From positions 1 to 7,560 of the forward strand of contig JBGAJY010000259.1 in assembly GCA_044224705.1 (NCBI GenBank): a stretch of 7,560 bases of DNA. The letters run 5' to 3'. The first letter of the stretch is position 1, and each line of letters begins with the position of its first letter. This DNA comes from M3007 sp044224705 (lineage in GTDB: Bacteria > Bacteroidota > Bacteroidia > Chitinophagales > Saprospiraceae). Shown piece after piece: positions 1 through 5,889 of this stretch. A model generated the notes under the pieces. It worked only from the letters and a program-made list of their open reading frames with translations, ran no database searches and was not told the origin of the DNA. A program made the position numbers and the translations under genes.

Positions 1-74
1 CAACCCCTCCCCCGAAGGGGAGGGGAGTGTCCCCTGCCGAGAGCATGCTCCCCTCCCCTTCGGGGGAGGGGTTG
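1..74. repeat. Perfect 27-bp inverted repeat made of two self-complementary hairpins, inside the helicase frame
   Basis: Positions 1-27 and 48-74 are perfect reverse complements separated by 20 bases. Each arm is also a hairpin by itself: a 9-bp stem CCCCTCCCC/GGGGAGGGG pairs 4-12 with 17-25 (loop CGAA), and 50-58 with 63-71 (loop TTCG, the very stable UUCG type in RNA). The 20-base spacer overlaps a short palindrome, GAGCATGCTC at 41-50. The left arm touches the window edge, so the element may extend further. The sequence after the right arm predicts upstream bases complementary to GGGGTGGGGTTAAC. The structure resembles REP-like dispersed palindromes. No mobility gene is visible here. Confidence 0.9.
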
Positions 75-1439
75 GGGGTGGGGTTAACTTCGGAGGTGGG
101 GCCGTGGGTGGGGTTAACGAACGGAGAAGGCGCCGGGTTAACGAAAGGTGGGAATTTGGCCTCCGCCACCCAACTCGACCTCTTCCAATCCTACCGCGCC
201 GAGCTCCGCCCGCTCAACGCCCTTGTCATCCTGCCTTCCTCCCTCGTATTCAACTGGCAAAACGAGCTCTCCCGTTTCGCGCCTTCGCTGTTCGTGTATG
301 CCCACACGGGCCCCAAACGCCTCAGCGACGCCCGCGCCATGGCCGGGCACGACGTGGTGCTGACGACCTACCACACCGCCCGGCAGGACCTGGAATTATT
401 GGAAAAAATCAATTGGCACCTCATCGTACTCGACGAAAGCCAGCAGATCAAAAACCGCGCCTCCGAGGTGTCGAAAGTGGTGCTGAGCCTGCGGGCCGAC
501 TTCAAAATATCGCTCTCCGGAACGCCCATCGAAAACTCCCTGAGCGACCTGTGGACCCAGATGGAATTTATCAATCCGGCCACGCTGGGCAGTTTCCGGG
601 AGTTCCGCGAGCAGTTTATCCTGCCCATCGAAAAGCGCGACGACGCCATGGCCAAACAACGCCTGTTCAGCCGGGTACGGCCGTTTTTCCTGCGGCGCAC
701 CAAGGAAGAAGTGGCGCCCGAGCTGCCCGCGCTGACCGAACAATTGTTTTTTTCGGAAATGACGGCCGCCCAGCAGAAGCTGTACGAACGTACCAAATCG
801 GCCGTGCGCAACGAAATCCTGGCCCTGTTCGACGACCCCAAAACCCGCGTACTGGCCCTGCAGGCCCTCACCCGCCTGCGGCAACTGGCCAATGACCCTC
901 GCCTCGTGGAGACTGATTACTCGGGCGGCGCCGGCAAATTCGACGATGTGCTCGCCCAGTGGGACACCGTGCGGCGCGCAGGGCATAAAGTCCTGTTTTT
1001 CAGCAGTTTTGAGCGCCATCTGCGGCTCTTTCGCCACGAATTTGAAGCCGCCGGGCAGCCCTTCGCCTGGCTCACGGGCGACACGCCGGCGCCCGAACGC
1101 GCCCGCGAAGTGGAGCGTTTTCAACAAGACCCCGCCGTACAGGCGTTTTTCATGACCGTCAAAGCCGGCGGCGTGGGCCTCAACCTGACGGCGGCCGACT
1201 ACGTCTTCCTGCTCGACCCCTGGTGGAACCCCGCGGCCGAAGACCAGGCCATCGCCCGCGCCCACCGCATCGGCCAGACGCGGCCCGTGACGGCCCTGCG
1301 TTTTCTGGCACGCGAGACCATCGAGGAGAAAATCAGGCAGTTGCAGGAGCGGAAGAAAAAACTGGGGCAGGCATTGTTCGCCGACCAGGACGAGGCGGTG
1401 GGGCTGACGAGGGAGGATTTGGAGGGGTTGCTGGGGTAG
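3..1439 (+). CDS. SNF2-family DEAD/DEAH-like helicase, C-terminal part (5' end beyond the window)
   Basis: This is a SNF2/RapA-type ATP-dependent DNA translocase missing its N-terminus. The frame is open to the left edge, so the GTG at 27 is only the first possible start visible, not the likely true one. Numbering from that GTG, motif Ia-like ALVILPSSLVFNW is at 65-77, the Walker B/DESQ box LIVLDESQ at 132-139, motif III SLSGTPIENSLSDLW at 162-176, and FLRRTKEEV at 221-229. The helicase C lobe runs from KVLFFSSF (321-328) through TVKAGGVGLNLTAADYV (377-393) and DPWWNPAAEDQAIARAHRIGQ (397-417). The Walker A motif (GKT) is absent and should lie upstream. Residues 1-44 are a low-complexity tract encoded by a DNA repeat, with no helicase homology that I recognise. 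Bacterial SNF2 proteins of this type usually exceed 900 residues with N-terminal SWIM or accessory domains. The substrate and biological role cannot be told from sequence. The family call is secure. Confidence 0.93.
   Translation, partial: TPPPKGRGVSPAESMLPSPSGEGLGVGLTSEVGPWVGLTNGEGAGLTKGGNLASATQLDLFQSYRAELRPLNALVILPSSLVFNWQNELSRFAPSLFVYAHTGPKRLSDARAMAGHDVVLTTYHTARQDLELLEKINWHLIVLDESQQIKNRASEVSKVVLSLRADFKISLSGTPIENSLSDLWTQMEFINPATLGSFREFREQFILPIEKRDDAMAKQRLFSRVRPFFLRRTKEEVAPELPALTEQLFFSEMTAAQQKLYERTKSAVRNEILALFDDPKTRVLALQALTRLRQLANDPRLVETDYSGGAGKFDDVLAQWDTVRRAGHKVLFFSSFERHLRLFRHEFEAAGQPFAWLTGDTPAPERAREVERFQQDPAVQAFFMTVKAGGVGLNLTAADYVFLLDPWWNPAAEDQAIARAHRIGQTRPVTALRFLARETIEEKIRQLQERKKKLGQALFADQDEAVGLTREDLEGLLG
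62..83 (+). other. Predicted four-tetrad G-quadruplex motif on the coding strand
   Basis: Four G-runs lie in close succession: G5 (62-66), A, G4 (68-71), TT, G5 (74-78), T, G4 (80-83). Loops of 1, 2 and 1 bases with runs of at least four G match the most stable class of intramolecular quadruplex motifs. Further G-runs follow at 98-101, 106-108 and 110-113. The motif is on the coding strand and so would be present in the helicase mRNA. It shares bases with the hairpin at 50-71, so the two structures would compete. Folding is predicted from the motif only. Confidence 0.7.
76..142 (+). repeat. Three direct copies of GGGTTAAC in frame with the helicase
   Basis: GGGTTAAC occurs at 81-88, 111-118 and 135-142, at steps of 30 and 24 bases, both multiples of three. 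The first two copies share the longer word GGGTGGGGTTAAC (76-88 and 106-118). Each encodes the tripeptide GLT in the helicase frame, giving a degenerate VGLT-x-VGLT-x-AGLT tract. The block directly follows the inverted repeat and looks like decayed copies of its tail. Ordinary helicase sequence resumes around position 155. Confidence 0.75.
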
Positions 1440-1475
1440 AGGATATTGATTTTGATTACCGTGAAACGGGAGTTG

Positions 1476-1500
1476 TCCTGAATTTTCAGGATTTTCTTTT
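1476..1500 (+). terminator. Possible intrinsic terminator after the helicase gene
   Basis: TCCTGA (1476-1481) pairs with TCAGGA (1486-1491) around a four-base loop, and is followed by TTTTCTTTT (1492-1500). It starts 37 bases after the helicase stop codon. The stem is short and only half GC, so it may be weak, and the larger palindrome downstream could equally end transcription. Seen: the stem and T-tract. Inferred: termination. Confidence 0.4.
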
Positions 1501-1542
1501 GATGTAAGATATCTGAAACCTGAAAATAGATTTTAGAATTGA

Positions 1543-1767
1543 AAACATGAGTCATGCGAATCAGGGGTTTAAATAGCCCCATCGGGGCGACATTTTGGTA
1601 GAAATCGTTTCAAATGGAATATTCAGAGCCCCATCGGGGCGACATTGTTCTTTTCCACGTAGAAAATGTCGCCCCGATGGGGCTCCAAAGGCCGGATGGG
1701 CTATTTATCTACCAAAATGTCGCCCCGATGGGGCTGTTTAAACCCCTGATTCGCATGACTTATGTTT
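1543..1767. repeat. Nested inverted-repeat element with 60-bp arms (MITE-like)
   Basis: Arm 1543-1602 is the reverse complement of 1708-1767 with 58 of 60 positions paired. The two exceptions (1549/1761 and 1574/1736) are G-T pairs, so they would still pair as G-U in a plus-strand RNA. The 105-base centre holds a second, perfect 21-bp inverted repeat (1626-1646 with 1665-1685). Homology may reach further out: ACCTGAAA at 1518-1525 is complementary to TTTCAGGT at 1765-1772, if about 20 extra bases on the left are skipped. No clear target-site duplication or transposase gene is seen. It sits between convergent genes and could act as a two-way transcription terminator. A nonautonomous mobile element is the likeliest origin, by inference. 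Confidence 0.85.
1575..1735. repeat. Four copies of a 20-bp palindromic unit, two in each orientation
   Basis: The unit AGCCCCATCGGGGCGACATT is found forward at 1575-1594 and 1627-1646, and reversed at 1665-1684 and 1716-1735, all four identical. Each copy contains a small GCCCC-ATC-GGGGC hairpin. Forward copies are 52 bases apart and reversed copies 51 apart. The sequence between them is not conserved, except that TTGGTAGA follows the first copy and its complement precedes the last. The units are the conserved core of the larger element. Confidence 0.9.
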
Positions 1768-1800
1768 CAGGTCTTGTCAAAGTTGGCTTAACCCCTGATT

Positions 1801-4800
1801 TTACCGCATCACCACCAATTTTCTGCACACCTGCCCGCCGTTTTCAGGCAAGATCTGCAGCCAGTACACGCCATTTTCAAAACCGCTCAAAGGAATAGCC
1901 AAGCGGTCCTGATCCGTTTTTACGAAAACCGTCGCCAGTTTCAGGCGGCCATTCTGGTCAAAAATTTTCACCGAAACACCCCCCGTTTCCGCAGGAATTT
2001 TCAAAAAAACGGCTGCGTCAGCCGGGTTGGGGAAAAGTTCGACGTCCTGAACAGCAGCGGTGCGCGCAGCAATGCCCTGAAACGAAGACAGAATATTCAC
2101 GCTGTAATCCTCCACCTCGCCATAAGGGAAATGTTCGCAAGGCGACGGCCCAAATGCCGTGTACCTTTTCATAGCCACCCGCATCCGCGTCGTCCCGGGC
2201 AGTGCCGTGGGCGGCACGGCAATGCTGCCGTAGAGGGTGGCGGAGGGCGTCGCATCGGCTGGCCTCGGCAGAAAATGTTCGTAAACCACCTCGCCGGGAT
2301 CCTCGAACGTACCATTGTGGTTGTAATCGATCCATATCCTCCAGTATTCGTCGTACCCGGTCCAGCTGTACCCCGCGGTCAAGGCGAGCGGCACATTGGT
2401 GTTGGCCGTGAGGGTCGCCGTCAGGGCGCTGAAATCGCTGTACGGGCTTTTCCCGCTGTTGTTGGACAGGTTGGCGACCGATACGCCGGCAATCCATTCA
2501 TGCCAGGGGAAATCGCCCTGCGCACCGCAGTAGGCCCCGGCAGGCTGTCCTGCGACCTGTATCTCCGGTCCCACAAGGGTGTTGTTCAGGTAGTCCTGGT
2601 CGCAATAAGCCGTTGGCGTGACCCGGACGACGAGGTAATAACTACCTGCCGCCACGATACCGGGCAGAGGCAGCGATATGGTCTGGTGTGCCACACCTGC
2701 CGGGCTAAAAGCATCAAAACCAATCGTTTGTACGCCAAGCAGCACTTCGTTTCCATTGTTCGGAATATTGTCCGGGGAAAGCGAAACCGAAACGTCCACG
2801 CCGCCTGGCAGGCCGCTCAGCGGAAAGGTATTCGAGTGGTTCAAGTCGTAAGAAAAATAGAGATGATCCCCCGAATAGAGCGCGGCCGGCACGTCTGCGA
2901 GGTTTTGCAGGAAATAGTCGGGTGCGCCGATTTGGGTCCCGAGTTCGAAGAGATTATTGGATTCGTTCAACTCCGCGAGTTCATTGTCCGCGTCCACCTT
3001 GATAAAAATGTGGTAAAATCCCGGCAGCGTGGCCGGCGGCACCGGGTCGGTGATGTTCGCACCGAGGGTATAATTCGAGCCTCCGTTCGGACCGATTGTA
3101 TCGAACTGAATGAGTTTCCAGAGGACATCATCGGCATTGCCAAACTCGTCGTCGGACGACAGCCAGGCTTTTACCGTGAAATGGCCTGCACCGGCCGGCC
3201 CCTCATTGAGCACCAGTCCGCCCAGGGATAGAAACGCTTGTCCGGGATTGGTAAAGCAGTATCCGTTGGCGGGAAAGGGCTCCCAGTAGGGCATCCGCAG
3301 GTCGGGTGCGAGCCCCGTAGTTTTCAGGTCGACGGTGTAATCTTCCACCTCCCCGAAGGGCGGGTTGCCGCAAGGCCCGGGGTAAGCGCCGCGTTGCATG
3401 ATCACCCGCATCCTGGTCGGGCCAGGCTGCACTGTAGCGGGTACGGTGAAGTTTGCCGTAAGCAATTTGGCGGGCGTGCCGTCGGGCGGCCGGGGGAGGA
3501 CGGTCTCGACGGCCAGTTCGTCGCTGGCAAACATATTATCCTGGTTGTAATCAATCCATACCCTGAAATATTCGTCGTATGTGAGGTAGCTGAACCCCGC
3601 GGTGAGCGTCATTTCTGACGGCTGTCCGATGCCCAGTTCCGTGCTGAGGGTGGTAAAATTGCTGTATTGCGATTTACCGGAGGCATTCTGGATGCTGCCG
3701 ATTTGGACCCCGGCGATCCATTCCTGCCAGGGCTGGTCGGCTACGGCGGGGCAGTACTGCACGGTGGCGGCGCCTTCGCCGTTCGGGCCGGTTTTGAACA
3801 AAAAGACCTTGCCGTTGGCGCTGCCGGTGAAAACGTAACCATGGTCAGGTGTTGTTTTGCCAAAAGCGAACGCGGCACCGTTTTGAAAATAGTAGTAGTT
3901 TTTTTTCCAGATCAGCAGCCCTGCCGCGTCGAGTTTGGCGATAAAAAACCGACTGGCGGCGCCCGGGAAAACAGGGCTCTCAAAAAGCGGTAAAATGTAG
4001 TGCGGGAACACCGAGTACTGCCCCAGCAGCGTGTTCAGGTTTTTTTCAAAAACCACCGTCCCGTCGGTTGCGACGGCCGTTGCCAGGCCATGGGTTGCGC
4101 TCGGTCCGCTGAACGGCGGCGTGATCGAGGTGTAAAAAGCGATGCCGCCCGGGCCTTCGTTCAGGGAACTTACGGTCGTGGTGAAGCCGCCCACTGTTTC
4201 GCGTCGCCAAAGGGAGGCGCCCGCCGCGCTGAAGCGTTCGACAAATTTCGTTTCGTCATTTTTTTTAAAAACAAGGGCGCAGCCGCCGTCGGAAAAAGCC
4301 GCAAGGCGGGTAAACGCGAAAGTGCCCGGCGGAATATCGGGCAGGGTATGTATCCACCATTCGAAAGACGAATTGGAACTGCGGACAAGGAAAGGCACCG
4401 GAACAGCCGGCTCCGCCAGCGTCCGGTAATGACCGGCCAGAAATACGCCGCCGGGGTAGTTGTCGCGAAAAACGAGCCTTTCGAGGTTCAATTGGGCAAC
4501 ATCGGGGAAATTGATTTCCGCCAGGTTGTTGTAGTAGCCGGGTATGTACGGAAACCAGCGCCGGATGCGCAAAGCGATGCCGGTGGGAGTGACGAAAGTT
4601 TCGGCCGTGGCGTAGTCGCCGTTGGGGGCCACGTCGATCAGCGTCCCGGCGGGCTGCGCATAATCGGTCGTCGTCGTGACGCCCCAGAACGTTCCGTCCG
4701 CGCCCGTTTCAAAGCTCGTACGGGTGAGCGTGTTCGCCGCGGGAGCGGATTTTTCGGCGAAGACTTTATAGCCGTACGTGGTGTTGATGAGGAATTTTCC

Positions 4801-4902
4801 GTCGAAGCCGGCAGTGGCGTCATAATTTTCGGCGAAGCCGGACTGGGCCGAGAGGAGCGCAGGCGCAAGCGCCCAGAGGAGGGAGAGCAAAAGCGTTTTC
4901 AT
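1801..4902 (-). CDS. Secreted multidomain GEVED/CARDB protein with T9SS sorting domain
   Basis: This 1033-residue protein begins with a signal peptide (MKTLLLSLLWALAPALLSA, likely cut near residue 19). Residues ~30-375 are a beta-rich region with propeller-like strands such as GYVFTGSANGKVFLFKT (355-371). Two GEVED modules follow at about 384-526 and 792-936. Both have the pattern EWIAGV, SGKSxYSxF, YDEYxRxWIDYN, TRMRV, GEVEDYxV; the WIDYNxxxxF segments resemble a Ca2+-binding loop. A CARDB-like region lies between them (~532-655, VDADNELAELNESNN at 636-650), with a second related stretch to ~783. The C-terminus (957-1033, FPNP, then IFDQNGR, then FENGVYWLQI) matches the Por secretion system sorting domain, so export to the cell surface or medium by T9SS is expected. 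The ATG is supported by the signal peptide and an upstream GGAGGT. The function is unknown; adhesion or matrix binding is only a guess. It stands alone, convergent with the helicase and divergent from mlaE. Confidence 0.93.
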   Translation of the reverse strand: MKTLLLSLLWALAPALLSAQSGFAENYDATAGFDGKFLINTTYGYKVFAEKSAPAANTLTRTSFETGADGTFWGVTTTTDYAQPAGTLIDVAPNGDYATAETFVTPTGIALRIRRWFPYIPGYYNNLAEINFPDVAQLNLERLVFRDNYPGGVFLAGHYRTLAEPAVPVPFLVRSSNSSFEWWIHTLPDIPPGTFAFTRLAAFSDGGCALVFKKNDETKFVERFSAAGASLWRRETVGGFTTTVSSLNEGPGGIAFYTSITPPFSGPSATHGLATAVATDGTVVFEKNLNTLLGQYSVFPHYILPLFESPVFPGAASRFFIAKLDAAGLLIWKKNYYYFQNGAAFAFGKTTPDHGYVFTGSANGKVFLFKTGPNGEGAATVQYCPAVADQPWQEWIAGVQIGSIQNASGKSQYSNFTTLSTELGIGQPSEMTLTAGFSYLTYDEYFRVWIDYNQDNMFASDELAVETVLPRPPDGTPAKLLTANFTVPATVQPGPTRMRVIMQRGAYPGPCGNPPFGEVEDYTVDLKTTGLAPDLRMPYWEPFPANGYCFTNPGQAFLSLGGLVLNEGPAGAGHFTVKAWLSSDDEFGNADDVLWKLIQFDTIGPNGGSNYTLGANITDPVPPATLPGFYHIFIKVDADNELAELNESNNLFELGTQIGAPDYFLQNLADVPAALYSGDHLYFSYDLNHSNTFPLSGLPGGVDVSVSLSPDNIPNNGNEVLLGVQTIGFDAFSPAGVAHQTISLPLPGIVAAGSYYLVVRVTPTAYCDQDYLNNTLVGPEIQVAGQPAGAYCGAQGDFPWHEWIAGVSVANLSNNSGKSPYSDFSALTATLTANTNVPLALTAGYSWTGYDEYWRIWIDYNHNGTFEDPGEVVYEHFLPRPADATPSATLYGSIAVPPTALPGTTRMRVAMKRYTAFGPSPCEHFPYGEVEDYSVNILSSFQGIAARTAAVQDVELFPNPADAAVFLKIPAETGGVSVKIFDQNGRLKLATVFVKTDQDRLAIPLSGFENGVYWLQILPENGGQVCRKLVVMR

Positions 4903-4907
4903 AGTGT

Positions 4908-4913
4908 ACCTCC
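4908..4913 (-). promoter_or_regulatory. Shine-Dalgarno-like GGAGGT before the secreted protein
   Basis: On the minus strand GGAGGT lies five bases before the ATG at 4902. This is a near-consensus ribosome binding site. The starts of mlaE, mlaF and mlaD in this window have nothing similar, in keeping with the weak use of Shine-Dalgarno pairing known for Bacteroidota. The site therefore helps fix this start and marks the gene as different from its neighbours. Confidence 0.55.
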
Positions 4914-5060
4914 GTTTTAGCGTAAAAAGATAATAAATATACTGATCTTTTCCCCATAATGAACAGGGTTTTGCTCATTGGTGCCGATGACCTGGGTTAT
5001 ACTAACCCTTGCACAGTTACGCCGAAATTTGTGGATGAAAGCCCCCGCAGGTTGTGCGTT

Positions 5061-5082
5061 TCCGGTGCCTGAAGAGGCCGGA
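5061..5082 (+). promoter_or_regulatory. GC-rich hairpin in the probable mlaE leader
   Basis: TCCGG plus CCT on the left pairs with AGGCCGGA on the right, giving an 8-bp stem with a two-base bulge (TG, 5066-5067) and a GAAG loop (5071-5074). It ends 27 bases before the mlaE ATG and has no T-tract, so it is not an ordinary terminator. It might shape the mRNA leader. One such stem could also arise by chance in GC-rich DNA. Confidence 0.25.
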
Positions 5083-5109
5083 GCAGCCAGCGCCGATTAA
5101 TTTTCTGAT

Positions 5110-5877
5110 ATGTTCCAGCTACCCGACAGCACAAAAGAATTCCTCAATGAGGCCGGAGAAATGAGCCGCTTTGCAGCCCGTTTTTTTACCGAAGGGCTTC
5201 GCCCGCGCTACGAAGTGCGGGAGTTCATCCACCAATGTTTTGTCATCGGGTACCAATCGCTGCCGCTTGTAGGCCTCACCGCTTTTATTATCGGCCTGGT
5301 TTTTACCATGCAGCTGCATCCCACGATGGTGTACTACGGGGTGCAATCCCAAATTCCTGCGATGGTGGGCGTCTCGATAATTCGAGAGATCGGCCCAATC
5401 GTGACGGCGTTGATCTTCGCGGGAAAAATCGGGTCCAGCATCGGGGCCGAGTTAGGCTCCATGAAAGTGACCGAACAGATCGACGCGATGGAAGTATCGG
5501 GCACTAACCCGTTCAAATACCTGGTGGTTACAAGGACCCTGGCAGCTATGCTCATGTTGCCCATTCTAGTGGTGATCGCCGACGCCATTTCCCTCTACGG
5601 ATCCTACCTGGGTGTCAACATTTACCAAAAAATGAATTTTTACCTGTTTTTAAAGCAAGTGTTCGACCATCTTGTTTACCTGGACGTGGTGCCTGCTTTT
5701 ATTAAAACTTTCTTTTTCGGTTATGCTATCGGTATAATCGGTTGTTATAAAGGCTATTTTTCCAGTAAAGGGACCGAGGGAGTGGGGCATTCGGCCAATT
5801 CCGCAGTGGTGGTTTCTTCGGTGACGATCTTTATCATCGACCTCATCGCCGTCCAAATCACTGATATGATGTCGTAA
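5110..5877 (+). CDS. mlaE: MlaE-family phospholipid ABC transporter permease
   Basis: This inner-membrane permease belongs to the MlaFEDB-type complex that moves phospholipids across the envelope to maintain outer-membrane asymmetry. The 255-residue length is close to the family norm (~260). The family signature REIGPIVTALIFAGKIGSS is at 92-110, followed by GAELGSMKVTEQIDAMEVSG (112-131). The second conserved block, GCYKGYFSSKGTEGVGHSAN, is at 211-230. Hydrophobic segments fall near 48-68, 84-104, 138-163, 195-213 and 232-250, with an amphipathic N-terminal helix before them. The ATG has no Shine-Dalgarno but follows an AT-rich stretch (ATTAATTTTCTGAT), normal for Bacteroidota. It is first in a three-gene operon, 12 bases ahead of mlaF. 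The family assignment is firm; transport direction and exact lipid are not readable from sequence. Confidence 0.95.
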   Translation: MFQLPDSTKEFLNEAGEMSRFAARFFTEGLRPRYEVREFIHQCFVIGYQSLPLVGLTAFIIGLVFTMQLHPTMVYYGVQSQIPAMVGVSIIREIGPIVTALIFAGKIGSSIGAELGSMKVTEQIDAMEVSGTNPFKYLVVTRTLAAMLMLPILVVIADAISLYGSYLGVNIYQKMNFYLFLKQVFDHLVYLDVVPAFIKTFFFGYAIGIIGCYKGYFSSKGTEGVGHSANSAVVVSSVTIFIIDLIAVQITDMMS

Positions 5878-5889
5878 CCTGTTTCCGCC

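Larger units (their letters stand above)
1440..1800. other. Gene-free gap between convergent genes, filled with repeats
   Basis: The gap separates the helicase stop codon from the stop codon of the minus-strand secreted protein. I find no credible gene: the open frames across it simply read the palindromic repeats and yield peptides such as NVAPMGL. From left to right it holds an AT-rich stretch with a small hairpin (1476-1491), a pair of TGAAAA words (1521-1526 and 1540-1545), the nested inverted repeat (1543-1767), and an 11-bp partial repeat AACCCCTGATT (1790-1800). That last word also occurs at 1741-1751 and abuts the secreted gene's stop codon. Confidence 0.8.
4903..5109. other. Divergent intergenic region between the secreted protein and the mla operon
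   Basis: These 207 bases must carry the promoters of both the secreted gene (leftward) and mlaE (rightward). The part near the secreted gene is AT-rich (about 4914-4960) and the part near mlaE is GC-rich. I find no exact match to the Bacteroidota -7 consensus TAnnTTTG on either strand. The best partial matches are TATCTTTT on the minus strand (4925-4932) and GAAATTTG on the plus strand, neither with a convincing upstream TTG. A 37-codon open frame (4959-5072) and a hairpin (5061-5082) precede mlaE. Confidence 0.6.

Noticed and set aside
27..29. GTG at 27 as the real start of the helicase
   Set aside because: The frame is open upstream, the GTG lies inside a repeat, and the protein from here would lack Walker A. 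The gene most likely begins outside the window.
1199..1582. Minus-strand open frame of 127 residues over the helicase end and the repeat
   Set aside because: It is antisense to the conserved helicase C lobe and begins in the inverted repeat; it looks like a by-product of GC-rich coding sequence.
1575..1735. CRISPR-like array of 20-bp palindromic repeats
   Set aside because: Only four units, two of them inverted, with spacers of about 30 bases only within each pair and no cas genes. Direct, evenly spaced repeats would be needed.
1614..1898. Small plus-strand protein of 94 residues reading NVAPMGL repeats
   Set aside because: Its coding content is the palindromic repeat itself and it runs antisense into the 3' end of the secreted gene; no family is recognisable.
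2131..3231. Long plus-strand open frame (366 residues) inside the secreted gene
   Set aside because: It is fully antisense to the GEVED/CARDB coding region, with basic, low-order composition and no domain pattern.
4000..4920. Plus-strand open frame of 306 residues opposite the secreted protein's N-terminus
   Set aside because: It is antisense to the signal peptide and propeller-like region; rich in R, G and E as expected for a shadow frame; no motif recognised.
4925..4932. TATCTTTT on the minus strand as a Bacteroidota -7 promoter element
   Set aside because: It misses the final G of TAnnTTTG and no TTG lies at the expected distance upstream, so it is not strong enough to call.
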